Source of the DNA: Oopsacas minuta
Lineage: Eukaryota; Porifera; Hexactinellida; Lyssacinosida; Leucopsacidae
Assembly (NCBI GenBank): GCA_024704765.1
Contig: JAKMXF010000222.1
Coordinates: 1,178,001-1,242,000, forward strand
Direction of reading: 5' to 3'
Length of the DNA stretch: 64,000 bases
The position numbers and the translations under genes were made by a program. Position 1 is the first letter of the stretch; every line of letters begins with the position of its first letter. The notes under the pieces were generated by a model that was given only the letters and a program-made list of their open reading frames with translations, was not told the origin of the DNA and made no database searches. Positions 34,897 through 45,024 of the stretch are shown here, one piece after another.

Positions 34897-35106
34897 ATGA
34901 ATCCGTATTACAGACAATATCCACATCAAAATCCTAACTCCTACACAGGAGAGCATAGACAACCCCAATACCAACCATCTAATAATTTCAACTCCACCTC
35001 TCCTCAACAATATCCCTCTAATTATGCACCTGCTCATCAGTATTCCCTCCTGAGTAACCCCCCTATGGATATAGGCTATGAGTTTATGAGAGAGCTCAAA
35101 CTTTAG
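34897..35106 (+). CDS. Short Pro/Gln/Tyr-rich open frame, possibly a truncated host exon
   Basis: Sixty-nine codons rich in P, Q, N and Y (MNPYYRQYPHQNPNSYTG), ending LLSNPPMDIGYEFMRELKL. It stops a few bases before the Harbinger terminus at 35112. The composition looks like the N-terminal region of a host protein cut by the transposon insertion. No family is recognised, and it could be chance. Confidence 0.3.
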   Translation: MNPYYRQYPHQNPNSYTGEHRQPQYQPSNNFNSTSPQQYPSNYAPAHQYSLLSNPPMDIGYEFMRELKL

Positions 35107-35723
35107 GACCTGGGGCCTCATTCACTAAACAACTTAAGTTTTGCTTAAGTATTCCTAAATATTCAAAACTTAATAACATACTTAGAATTTGCTTAATACT
35201 TAAGTATAATACCCCATGTGTAATTCTATATCTATTTACTCGAACAGTAGCCCGCCTCAATTTTTAGTCTACGATTTCTCGCCCTCTCAACGACAAATTT
35301 CGAATTTGATCTCTATTTGGGAAATTACATTAATCCAAGATGTCATAGCACCATGATCATATTCCTGAAATTTCTTATCAAATACCTTTCGAGCAAGGAC
35401 CGAAAGAGATGGTTGGGAAATATTTCGGGGTAGGCAAATATTCACTTACGAGCTACTTTTCGAGTAATACAGTACACCATAGATTCCTAATCCATTTAAC
35501 AATATGGTAACATGTAGTCATAATATAACACCGAAAGCCATATTAAAGAATATTGGTGAATTACTCAATAATATTTTGATAATAACTGTGTAAAATCTAA
35601 ACAAACAATTATAAGGTGATGAAAGATACTATTGATTGACACAGTAGCTGAGAAAAGTTAAGTAGTTCTAAACTATATAAATTTTCGAAAAGACTTCTAG
35701 TGTTTATAGCTTAAATTCGAAAA

Positions 35724-36463
35724 ATGGACCTTCAACAAGATAAAGCAAAAATAAGATCGAAAAATTACTCGCAGGAAGAAATCAATACATTAGTTGATTT
35801 AGTAGAAGAAAATAAATCTAGGCTATTTGCTAGCTTTAGTGCATCTCTAACATTTGAAGAAAAAGCTTCACTTTGGGATCAAATTGCAAGTGGTTTAACA
35901 AGTCAACACGGTGTGCATAGGTCTAGAGATGATGTCACAAAGAACTGGTCTAATCTTTTGTGCAAGCACAAACCTCTAATTGCAGATAAAATAAAATAAA
36001 TCAGAAAAACTGGGGATGGACCAGCTGATGCAGAGTTAACCCCATTGGAGGAAAAGATCTATAGCATAAGGGGTACAGAATGCTTCGAGGGAATTATTGG
36101 TGGAATAGACGTCTCTGCTGAGCCACAAAGTTCCCAACTATCACAGACCAAATGCCAATTAGCCCTTCAGTCCCATTGGATGGTAAAGTACCAGCAGCAG
36201 TGAGTAGGAAAAGACAACATCCACAGTTGGTAACGTCCATTGACGATGATACAAAACGTATTCTTATTTCAAAAGAGGATGAGAAGTTAGTACTTTTGAG
36301 AGAGATCAAAGAGAATTTGGTATCTATAGGGAACGTACTCCAGTTACTGCCTGAAATGGTCCAAAATCAAACAGCAATAGTTAATCTCCTGGCACAACAA
36401 TTGTTTCCATTCGTTGCTCCAAGCAGATTTCCAACGAATTTCCCCCCTAGTAATGTACCATAA
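35724..36463 (+). pseudogene. Harbinger Myb/SANT-like DNA-binding protein, broken
   Basis: The frame begins MDLQQDKAKIRSKNYSQEEI, then LVDLVEENKSRLF, KASLWDQIASGLTSQ and VTKNWSNLLCKHK. This is a trihelix-like domain with the spaced tryptophans of Myb/SANT proteins encoded by Harbinger elements, which help the transposase reach the nucleus and ends. A TAA at 35997-35999 interrupts it (IRKTGDGPADAELTPLEEKI follows in frame). A frameshift near 36150 leads to a coiled-coil-like tail (KLVLLREIKENLVSIGNVLQ) ending at 36463. Confidence 0.72.
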
Positions 36464-36611
36464 TCCACAATTTTTGATAAATTTAGTTTTTTGCATACTT
36501 ATATCTGTGTATTGCTAAGTTAGAAAGTAAGGCAACGGCGTCCCCCCATGTCTGTAACTGTTATTCTATAATTATATTCAAATGAAACTACACTTGCTAT
36601 AATAACTAATA

Positions 36612-37830
36612 TCAAATCTTAACATCGAGTTTAATAAAAAAAGTTGGTACTATTTCTTGTCTCATCAATACTCCATTTCCTGAAGAATGGGGAGTGTGAG
36701 TCTCATGAATTTGTTCATCCAGTGTATCGATGTCAGTATCGAGGCCATGGTTGATACAAATGTTATGCAGTACCATAGTTGCCATAATAATTTTGCAACA
36801 CTTTTCCGGACTGTAAGAAAGGAAACCTCCTGCCGCCGTATTCACTAAGCGTACTTAGTACTTAAGTACTAAGTATGTACTTAAGTATGCTTAGTGAATA
36901 CGGCCCCTGTTTTGTCCATTGAGCGCCAACAACTTTTCCAAATGCCAAAAGAACATTCGATCGTTTTTTGAACCTTTACAAAGGCTCGATTATATCTTCT
37001 TTGTCCAGGAGTGGTTGGAGATGGTATTGGAGTCATGAGATTCGGTTTTAATCCATATGCACTATCACCCAATAACCATCCATCAACTGTTGGTATAGTG
37101 CCATTTGATATTTTTTCGTTTACAGCGAATTGTCGCCAAATGAATGCATCATGTGTACTCCCGGGCCACATAACAACGGAATCTATGAAACGAAATTCAT
37201 GATCACAAATTGCTTGTATATTAATAGAATGAAACAACTTTCGATTGACATACACTTCTTCATTGAATGCAGGTGCAGTGATGGCTACATGTGAGCCATC
37301 GATACAACCGAACACAAGAGGAAATCCTCCATGTTGATGAAATGATTCTTGGATAACTCTTTGTCGACTTTCACTAGGAAATTTAATATATCTATTTGCA
37401 ATAGATGCTAAGCCATCACGCACTGCAGTGACACACCTTGATACAGATGTTTGTGAAATGCCATGAGCAGAAGCAACTACGTCTGAAATGTTCCAGTTGC
37501 TAGGAACTGTAGTGCTACTACCAATTGTGTTGTTGGAGGTATGGAATGGGAACGTGTTGTTAATCGGAATAGTGTACTCGGTATCTCATTTAGAAGTTCC
37601 ATGAAAAATTGCGAGTAATTCTGTAACGAGAAATAAATTCTCCATCAGAATATTCTTCCAGGGGATTTAGTCGATCTCTGAAAATTCTTTGACGGCGCAA
37701 GCTACTAGCAATTTCAAGATCAAGAATATGAAGCGCTATGCCATTGTTGATATCACAAAATTTCCTTGTAGAATTAGATAGGGCAACAACACCAACAATA
37801 GCATATATAGATACGTGCATCAATGGATAA
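36612..37830 (-). pseudogene. Harbinger DDE transposase (HARBI1-like), split by a MITE and frameshifts
   Basis: The minus strand gives RRQRIFRDRLNPLEEYSDGE near 37700, a frameshift near 37610, then the N-terminal helices. The nuclease core follows: Asp in VFGCIDGSHVAI, Asp in WLLGDSAYGLKPNLMTP, and Glu in QKTIECSFGIWKSCW. At MDKTG the 70 bp MITE intervenes, and the frame resumes GGFLSYSPEKCCKIIMATMV and HNICI, as in HARBI1 C-termini, to a stop at 36612-36620. The three acids are intact although the gene as a whole is broken. Confidence 0.78.
36835..36904. mobile_element. 70 bp palindromic Harbinger-type MITE
   Basis: GCCGTATTCACTAAGC at 36835-36850 is the inverse of 36889-36904, and the interior is itself almost palindromic (ACTTAGTACTTAAGTACTAA). 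Its end resembles the Harbinger terminus at 35112 (CTCATTCACTAA). It interrupts the Harbinger transposase coding sequence. Confidence 0.85.
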
Positions 37831-37839
37831 TCAATATAC

Positions 37840-38003
37840 CTAAAACGAGAAGTTTGGTAGGAAAATTGCAACAGTTTAAGGGCGAATATGTTGAATAATT
37901 TAATAGATATGTCGAGCGAGCTTGACCCCCGCGATAAAACGTGTCGCCAGGCCCAGCCCCTCCGTTCGCCAAATCCTGGCGCCGCCCCTGTCCATAACAG
38001 AAC
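37840..38003. repeat. G+C-rich repeat fragment
   Basis: The segment with CCCCGCGATAAAACGTGTCG and CCAAATCCTGGCGCCGCCCC is much richer in G+C than its neighbours. On the minus strand it resembles the terminal GGCG-CAGGATTTGG-type ends of small hAT-like elements. No partner end was found. Confidence 0.35.
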
Positions 38004-38050
38004 AGTAACACAAAGAATTGGAAAGTGAAAATTTGTAGAAAGATGCAAAA

Positions 38051-38386
38051 TTAAGATGCCGTTTTCTGTAGATAGATATCTAGACAACTAGGATCAAGTA
38101 AATTCCACTCTCTGAGACGAGATCTCAAAAGCTCCGCATTAGATTTTGTCAGACCTAATTCTCTAACCAAGTTTAATAGTTCTTGCTGATTAGGAAAGTG
38201 TGGTTTCCATGATAAGTCTTCGTCGAAGAAGATATAATCTTCCTCGCTAGAAGATATGTACTCAGGATCAACAGTTCCTTCTAAGAAAGGAGAAATCGGA
38301 ATTGGCAGATCTTCATTGTGCGACACTAGGGCAATAGACGATGGAATGTTCGGGTAAACAATATTTTTTCTATCTTTTCCTTTATA
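38051..38386 (-). pseudogene. Second segment of a cysteine-rich repeat-family gene, cut by MITE copy 3
   Basis: From the MITE boundary the minus strand reads YKGKDRKNIVYPNIPSSIAL, then an acidic linker (SSSEEDYIFFDEDL), PNQQELLNLVRELGLTKSNA and LRSRLREWNLLDPSCL. It corresponds to the part of the 14185-15958 gene that follows KYRK. The first codon (TAT) shares its TA with the MITE target. The gene ends abruptly near 38050. Confidence 0.85.
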
Positions 38387-39303
38387 CAGTCAGGGGACAA
38401 AAGTATTCGACCACACAAATATATTGTCATAAATTGTATACTCTTTCCCGCTCCTATATATTGTGTAGTCTATATTCGTAGCTGCTATCTAGTAATTTGT
38501 ATAGAATAACACATGTTTTTCAAGAATTTCAAAAAAATATTTTAGATTGACACTTTTTGAAGGTGTTAATTATTAATAATTATTAGATAATTATTGATAA
38601 TCAAAATATGTGGTAATTCAAAACCTATTAAGAATCTATAATTTCTGACTTGATATTTGAATTCTACGTAGGCGAGTTACCCCAGATTGAAATTTCCAAT
38701 CGGATTGAGCAATTTTTACCAGAGTTATAGATGAATTTCAATTTTGTGCCATTTGTGTCACCTTTTGCCGAAGGTGGCACAAGTGGCCGCTACCAAGAGG
38801 TTATTTTGGAATTCAAGGGTTAGCATAGTCATATCATTCGAAAATACTACTTCGACTTATTCCTCCTAACCCTAGTTGATTTCCTTGTAGTGGCGCTTTT
38901 TCCTGCCACCTGTGCCACTTTTTGAAAAAAGTGGCACAAGTGGGACAAATTGAAATTCTTTTATAACTTTGGTAAAAATTGTTCAATCCGATTGGAAATT
39001 TCAATCTGGGGTAACTCGCCTACGTAGAATTCAAATATCAAGTCAGAAATTATAGATTCTTAATAGGTTTTGAATTACCACATATTTTGATTATCAATAA
39101 TTATCTAATGTTTGTGAATAATTAACACCTTCAAAAAGTGTAAATCGAAAATATTTTTTGAAATTCTTGAAAAACATATGTTATTCTATACAAATTACTA
39201 GATTGCAGCTACGAATATAGACTATACAGTATATAGGAGCGGGAAAGAGTATACAATTTATTACAATATAATTGTGTGGTTGAATACTTTTGTCCCTTGA
39301 CTG
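38387..39303 (-). mobile_element. Long-TIR MITE, copy 3 (centre inverted relative to copies 1 and 2)
   Basis: A 917 bp element flanked by TA (38385-38386 and 39304-39305). The arms match copies 1 and 2, but the asymmetric central 180 bases read in reverse complement, so it sits in the opposite orientation. Its left edge cuts the cysteine-rich gene segment. Confidence 0.93.
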
Positions 39304-39377
39304 TATATATAGATATATGTATGTATAATTCCATTAAGATTTAAAATTCGTTCGCAGCTTCATTTCCACAACACTTT

Positions 39378-41895
39378 ATGGCGGAACCTACTGATTTTGA
39401 GACATTGTCGCTAGTGACAAAAAGAAAGATGGTATGGGAAGAGATAAATATCATTACAACATTAGAAGAGGCCCCGAGAGTTAATTGAAACTCTCAAATT
39501 TATGGCAAGGAGGGTGATGAAAGCAGATTATGAGCTGTACTATTGCAAATTCAGCAGGACTACATATCCTGATTACTCAATAAAGGCCAAAATCGAAAAA
39601 TATGGTTCTGAGTACAAGGTTTACTTATTCGGTCACCACAAACATGATGAATGTAATCAAAAAGTAGAGTTGCTTAATAAAGGATTGTCTTAGGAAAAGA
39701 AGCAACTGTGTTTAGAAATACTAAAATCAAACCCCTGCACTCTACCTAGAAAGATATTTGATATTATGGTAAACCAAAGACCTGATCTGACGTTCGTACC
39801 TGACGATATTATCAAGATTCGCCATTTTAAACAAAATAACAAATCTAATATATTTGGTGTACATGTGGAAGACTCTCGTCAAGCGATGTGCAACGAAGTC
39901 TCTAAATACCAAGATCATTCACAAGTATTTGTTCGTCAAAAACCGGAAGAAATATACAATGACAAAGGGGAACTTTTCTTAACGATTCAACACATGAATA
40001 TGCTGAAAAATATGTCAGTTCTCAATAAGTTCATCAACTCTGATACAACTCATAGAATGAGTAAATCAAGATTGAACACTTTAGCATGCGGGTATGTTGT
40101 GACAATACTTTCCTGTTGATGTAGCATTTACGTGATCATGAAGTAATTTTAAACTATATTTTTCCTTTTAGCTCAGTTGACTGTCAATTAGTCTATCATC
40201 TGGGCTGTATTGTATTTGCTAGGCATGAAACAGCAAAAGAATATCTAAATATGTTCCGGTCATTAAATGAAGATATGCATAAGATGTTTCAATTTAAACG
40301 AAAAGAGACTCTTACTCGCAGCATGAATGATAATGATGATGCTATTTTCGCTGCTATAAGGGAAGAATTTACAAGTCCGCAATTGATCTTAGGAAATTGT
40401 TATTTCCATTTAGCTCACAGAAGTAAATGTTTAAAAGCTACCTGGGTTAAGAAGGATGGAATCACAAAGGCTAATCTAAAACCAATGCTTGAATACTTAC
40501 ACAGAATTCAGGTAGTGATTATCAATAATTATATTTCTAGGTGATTCATTTGGACAGCCTCCAAACTTGTTAAAATACTAGTTACACAATAATAATACTG
40601 TCTCATTATCTTTATTTAGAAATTACCAACCTACACTGGATCTACAATTGGATTGAAGTTATGGACAAATAAATATTCAAATACCTACCCGAATTCCATG
40701 AAGAGCTTCCTCTCAGAATATGGTCCCCCAAACAAAGATGGCTGGTTACGTAGTAAAGTTGGTCCCGGTATCCCAACTGATAATAATTCTCAAGAAAAAT
40801 TTTTCCACACCTTCAAGAGAACACTCATGCAAACCACACATGGTGATATATTGTATCTGAAGGAAGCGATTAAATGTATTTCATCACAAAGCAAATTGGA
40901 GTCGAGAAGTCTTCCATCACACCACTGGATCTAGATTGTGATCCTCCCAAGCATGTCCTCAGCCGTATTAGAGGATTTTTCCAAAGAGCATTTGAAAAGT
41001 TAGCTTCAAGTGAGTCTGATGGCATATTTCCAGCAGAAACATCTCCATTAGACGATTTACAAGGATTATCTTTAGAAGAATCATTGGCACAACTCCGCAG
41101 AAAGGTTAGTACATCAATAATGTGTACTCAATCCTTAATCTAACTACGAAGTTTATTCGTTGGTTCTCTTGACTATTTTAACATTCTATAGGATATACTT
41201 ATGGAAAGGTTATATCATTCAAAAAGAAAGTATTGCTACTTGCTAGAGAAGGCAATGTACCACACTCACCAGCAGAATATGCATTATATGGATGTTCACC
41301 AAATCCAGACTAGCTGGACGGAAGTTACAGCGCAACAACAGGAAGCGGATGAAGTAACTTGGAGATTGGATAGTTTACAACAAAAAATCGATTCAAGGTC
41401 TTATCCATCTAGCTACCTAATAACTTGCCAAACCCTTTTACTCTTTCAAATTCAAAACATTATATTAATCGAGTCTTTTTTGCTTTATTCCTATAGTGCT
41501 CCTGTTTCCTCTCGAAAGCAATTTGTCATCCCATGTAGAAGGTTACAACTTTTAAACTTTTCTTCGGAAGAATATATACAAGAAATTACCGACTTATTTT
41601 TGAAATATAAATCTGCGTCTCTACATGTGGATCAATATACGGATCTTGACTCCTTATTTTAGAAAGAGAAGGTTTCTATGTCATTACAGAATCCTTAGAT
41701 GAATCTTGTAGATATAAAGTTCAGTATTCCTGCACTTGTCCCAGCTATATGCACTACAAAGCATGTTCTCATGTTATCGCATATGGATTATTGAATAAGA
41801 AAATGGACGCTCACCCAAATGTAACTACTTTCGTAAAATCAGTGAAGAAAAAGCCAGGTAGGCCCAAAAGAGGGAATTGTTATTCATTCGATTAG
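39378..41895 (+). pseudogene. MULE transposase with SWIM finger and AT-hook, multi-exon, broken
   Basis: Five exons with frame-compatible GT-AG introns: up to 40091; 40172-40511; 40620-41104; 41192-41397; 41497-41895. Visible parts are an N-terminal Cys/His DNA-binding segment (YELYYCKFSRTT, HHKHDECNQK) and a central domain with NSDTTHRMSKS and LILGNCYFHLAHRSK. Near the end are a SWIM finger (KVQYSCTCPSYMHYKACSHV) and an AT-hook (KKPGRPKRG). Decay is shown by a frameshift near 39475, TAG at 39691-39693, a frameshift near 40910 and another near 41660. Introns of about 80-110 bases match those of the host genes. Confidence 0.65.
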
Positions 41896-42347
41896 GAGCG
41901 TTACCTTAGAGAGACACTATTAGCGAGGATTTGTTAATGTAGAAGAATATCTAGTAATTAACCATATTTTCTATTTCAGAATTACTTGCTAGTAATTATT
42001 GACTGTTTAGAATCCAACCTAGAAGTTACTAATGTAAATAATGTTTCTATACATTTTAACATTCTGGACTGAGTATATGAATCCACACTCTACAAAGGGA
42101 AATGTTGAAATGATACCAATATATAGAGCGTATAAGTTTAAACATTTGCCAAATTAATTGCTTTGTTTGCCAAAATAATTGAATCTTTAGTTCAGTTACC
42201 AAAATAATTGAATTCATTGGCCAAGTTAGTGGTACATCCGTATTGATATCGTAAACCTAAACATAGAAGTTCTGTGTTAGCAAAGTGAGGTAAGATGATT
42301 TATAGTAAAGGTAACGAATTTATATCGGGAATTCATACGTAGTAATC

Positions 42348-42472
42348 AAGGTTGCAACCGAATAGATCAATATTCGGTTCAACTGAATAATATTTGGCGA
42401 ATAGTTCAATATTCGGTTACTAACCGAATATTATCAGTAGATTCGGTTCGATCAGTTTCAACCTTGGTAGTA
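42348..42472. repeat. Small inverted-repeat element (MITE-like)
   Basis: CAAGGTTGCAACCGAATAGA at the left end faces the inverse of AGTTTCAACCTTGG at the right. The interior has several ATTCGGTT and AACCGAAT motifs. About 120 bases, non-coding. Confidence 0.6.
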
Positions 42473-42640
42473 ACTCCATTGATGGAGGAGATGCGAAATT
42501 CATTTGTTTGTTTGCCAGTAAACATGAAAAGTCACCTGTGTAGTTCTATTTAAATGTTGCAACTGTATTATTTTGCATTATCAGCTAAAATATTTTTGCC
42601 ATATTTTATATTCTCTTTATTAACAACTCTTCATTTATCA

Positions 42641-42900
42641 ATGGATCGTGATCAGCCCTCCTTCCGGCTGATCAGAACAAGTAAGGGAGGACAAAAGCTG
42701 CTAGAAGGAGGATACCTATATTTGATGCACAGGAGAGTTGGAGAAATGTCAGATTGGCAGTGTGAGCAGGGAGGAGAGTCTAAAGCAAGGGTTCATACGA
42801 AGAGAATGGAGATAGTGAAGCGTACGAATGAGCATCTGCATGCACCTGATGTTCATTCGTACGCTTCACTATCTCCATTCCCTTCGTATGAACCTATGCT
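42641..42900 (+). pseudogene. FLYWCH-type zinc-finger fragment
   Basis: The open frame reads SFRLIRTSKGGQKLLEGGYL and YLMHRRVGEMSDWQCEQGG. Then SKARVHTKRMEIVKRTNEHL and HAPD follow. The F-L-Y-W-C-H spacing fits (F, GG-L, GY-Y, W-C, AR-HT, EH-H-PD), except that the second Cys before KAR appears as Ser. FLYWCH fingers often accompany MULE transposases. The C-terminal part of the finger is duplicated in inverted orientation just downstream. Confidence 0.55.
42790..42894 (+). repeat. 47 bp-stem hairpin with 11-base loop
   Basis: Arm 42790-42836 (starts GGTTCATACGAAGAGAATGG) and arm 42848-42894 are inverse copies with two differences, around the loop TGCATGCACCT. The left arm is coding sequence of the FLYWCH finger. 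Confidence 0.95.
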
Positions 42901-43145
42901 TTCTCTTTCCCTCTCTCTCCATGCCAATGTGTCAAATATCCTCTCTCCTACCTCTCTCCTGATTTCCTCCTCATTCCTGACGGTGCCGCTACCAATTGAA
43001 GTGGACAGTGGTCGAGATGTGGTAGCTGCACCCATGTAGAACATATTTTAGTTTTCTAGTTTCTATTTTTGTTTAGTCTTCTGTTTGTTATTAGATAAAT
43101 GTTTAATTAAGTAATTATATTTCTTGCAAGTTACTTATTAATAAG
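42895..43145 (+). repeat. Dispersed repeat shared with 10380-10640
   Basis: TTTCTCTTTCCCTCTCTCTC, then AATTGAAGTGGACAGTGGTC, TGTAGAACATATTTTAG and GCAAGTTACTTATTAATAA align with the earlier copy in the same order and orientation. Confidence 0.6.
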
Positions 43146-44286
43146 CCAGGCTTAGAGCAGAAACTGAAATTATGAGACAGGAGATGAACCGGAAAGATGA
43201 AGTACATGTATTTCAGGCTCGGGCTGAGCTAGCGACCTCTAGTCTGTCCATCCATCCTAACGACACTGAGTAATTGAGCAATCCAATTTAACATGAAATG
43301 ATATTTGACAAGTAAAATTAATGAAATCGATAATAAGATTAATGTTAGAGAATGTAGGTTGAGTTCTCTACTATACAAGTACTGTAATAAATTGAATATA
43401 GGTATAGTATAAATTTTCAAATACTTCAATTCGTAGATTAGTCATCACTCATCTCTCATTATTCTGACCCTGTTGTTCTTAATTGACTTTGTTCTGACTG
43501 AATCTCTACAGCACATTTACAGGTCTATTCTTTAATTCTATTATTTTCACCCTTCGATAACTATTTAATACTTCACTTGGCCACAATTATACCAAAACTG
43601 CTCTACAAATCATACGTGTTATTTGGAAGGAAACTAGATCGATGTGCTCTCGCTGAGTTCTACCGTTCACATATTACTTTTCATTGAATCTTCTATAACC
43701 AATCTTACCTGTCCCCCTCAATGGGCTATACTTGCCTTTGATGGTACCCATAATCGTGAACTAGTCAATAATATAAGTCAAAGTGAAATTCAAGGAAATC
43801 AAAATCAAGCATATGCTGTTGATTGTGTCGAAGTTGCTATCTTTTGCCTTTCTAAATCAGTAAAAAAGGTGTGAAATATGTAAAACACTTGACAATTGAG
43901 TCTTAATAGCGTTATTCAATTGTCTAGATGATGCATGCTCTGAGTACCTTTTACATTTTATTACGTAGTTGAGGGGTGCCCAACATCGGCCCGGCGTAAT
44001 AATTTCATCCAGCCCGCGCAAGCATGCACTGAGACTTTTGTACTTTGTAATATATACTATTTCTTAATGAACAATTCCTAAGCCACATTTCGATAGCATT
44101 CATACTGGGTGTCGAATTTCAAAGTATTTGACATTTTGAGGATTCTTATCCATTTTCAATACATGACAGGTGCATGTGTTTAGTAATAGTAATCCTTAGC
44201 GGTGTATAAATATAAACTAGTCAGACTCTGGTCATTTTGAAGTGTAATTAATGTCACGTATTTCTATTTAGTGTTGCTAGCATTCG
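43146..44286. other. No firm gene; transition from repeats to gene cluster
   Basis: An open frame at 43644-43874 (CPPQWAILAFDGTHNRELVN, NQAYAVDCVEVAIFCL) is followed by a GTGTGA that could be a donor. It is unrecognised. At 43976-44030, GAGGGGTGCCCAACATCGGC and CCAGCCCGCGCAAG look like a hAT terminus remnant. This is the last transposon trace before the DNAJC17 gene. Confidence 0.35.
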
Positions 44287-44979
44287 ATGGCCTCAAGTAG
44301 TAGCATAAACAACTTCATCAAGGAATTCGGAGAAACTGACTTGTACACGTTTTTAGGAGTCTCTATAGATAGCAATGTGAAGGAGATAACATCAGCTTAT
44401 CGTAAAACAGCTCTCAAATACCATCCCGACAAGAATCCAGATGAAGCTAGTGCTGCTATGTTCCGTAAGCTCACCAGTGTGTACTCCTTGCTAACAGATA
44501 ACAGTGCACGTTCGGCATATGACAATCTAGTGAGGACGAGACTCGCTTCAGAAAAGAGAAGACTGGAATTTAGTGTCAAGCGACGTAAACTTATGCAAGA
44601 TTTAGAACGGAGGGAGAAACAGGGAGAAGATCTGGCCACCAAAAAAATGAACCATGAAATAGCTCGACTAAGGAAAGAGGGAGAGGCAAGGCTTCTAGCC
44701 GAGACTGAAATATTGAGACAGGAGAGTAAACCTGAAGATGAAACTACTTGTATTTTAAGGGTCAAGTGGGAATTATCTAAGGATGTTCACTGTTCATATA
44801 CGAAAAAAACTCTCACTCAGATGTTCGCTAAATATGCAGAAAGTACCACAGTTGTGGTTTCTGCTGGGAAAGGCAGAGCTCTTGTAGAACTGAAATCTGG
44901 ACCATGGACTTTTCAAGCTATCAATGAGGTTGGAATAAATGAGAATCCATTGACAGTTGAATGGCTTAGAAAAGGTTAA
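44287..44979 (+). CDS. DNAJC17: DnaJ homolog subfamily C member 17
   Basis: A single-exon protein of 230 residues. The J domain occupies about residues 17-85 with the HPD motif at 46-48 (ALKYHPDKNPDEASAAMFRK), which stimulates Hsp70. A Lys/Arg/Glu-rich coiled coil follows (about 90-150), then an RRM-like domain (about 158-228, CILRVKWELS, VVVSAGKGRALVEL, NPLTVEWL). The J-coil-RRM order is that of DNAJC17, a nuclear spliceosome-associated co-chaperone. It is shorter than the roughly 300-residue vertebrate protein because the C-terminal tail is missing. The start ATG follows an A+T-rich leader. The last coding bases form an inverted repeat with the 3' flank. Confidence 0.9.
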   Translation: MASSSSINNFIKEFGETDLYTFLGVSIDSNVKEITSAYRKTALKYHPDKNPDEASAAMFRKLTSVYSLLTDNSARSAYDNLVRTRLASEKRRLEFSVKRRKLMQDLERREKQGEDLATKKMNHEIARLRKEGEARLLAETEILRQESKPEDETTCILRVKWELSKDVHCSYTKKTLTQMFAKYAESTTVVVSAGKGRALVELKSGPWTFQAINEVGINENPLTVEWLRKG

Positions 44980-45021
44980 GCCATTCATTGATAGCTTGAA
45001 AAGTCCATGGTCCAGATTTCA
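44891..45021 (+). repeat. Perfect 37 bp inverted repeat joining the DNAJC17 coding end to its 3' flank
   Basis: Coding bases 44891-44927 (TGAAATCTGGACCATGGACT onward) recur perfectly inverted at 44985-45021. The 57-base loop holds the last 17 codons and the stop. Inside the loop GGCTTA and TAAGCC can pair again across the stop codon. Confidence 0.97.
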
Positions 45022-45024
45022 TTT

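Larger units (their letters stand above)
35112..37840 (+). mobile_element. PIF/Harbinger element, right end not identified
   Basis: The left terminus GGGGCCTCATTCACTAAACA resembles Harbinger ends. Inside are the two genes these elements carry, a Myb/SANT-like protein on the plus strand and a DDE transposase on the minus strand, facing each other. The matching right terminus was not found; the element is followed by other repeats near 37840-38003. A small MITE with a similar terminus lies inside the transposase. Confidence 0.7.

Noticed and set aside
34897-35106. YIF1-like N-terminal exon
   Set aside because: The P/Q/Y-rich composition and the PMDIGYEF ending suggested a Golgi YIF1-type protein, but the diagnostic residues do not match, so no name was given.
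1516-41895. Reassigned stop codons (TAA/TAG read as Gln)
   Set aside because: Most in-frame stops in the transposases are TAA or TAG, some at positions expected to be Gln. However TGA stops also occur (hAT fragment near 17708, cysteine-rich gene at 28272-28274), intact genes such as FKBP6, DNAJC17 and Sp end in TAA or TAG, and frameshifts accompany many stops. Ordinary decay explains them.
42554-43039. A complete FLYWCH protein gene of 161 codons
   Set aside because: Only the finger is supported. The sequence after it is the right arm of a hairpin and a non-coding dispersed repeat, so the remaining open frame is fortuitous.
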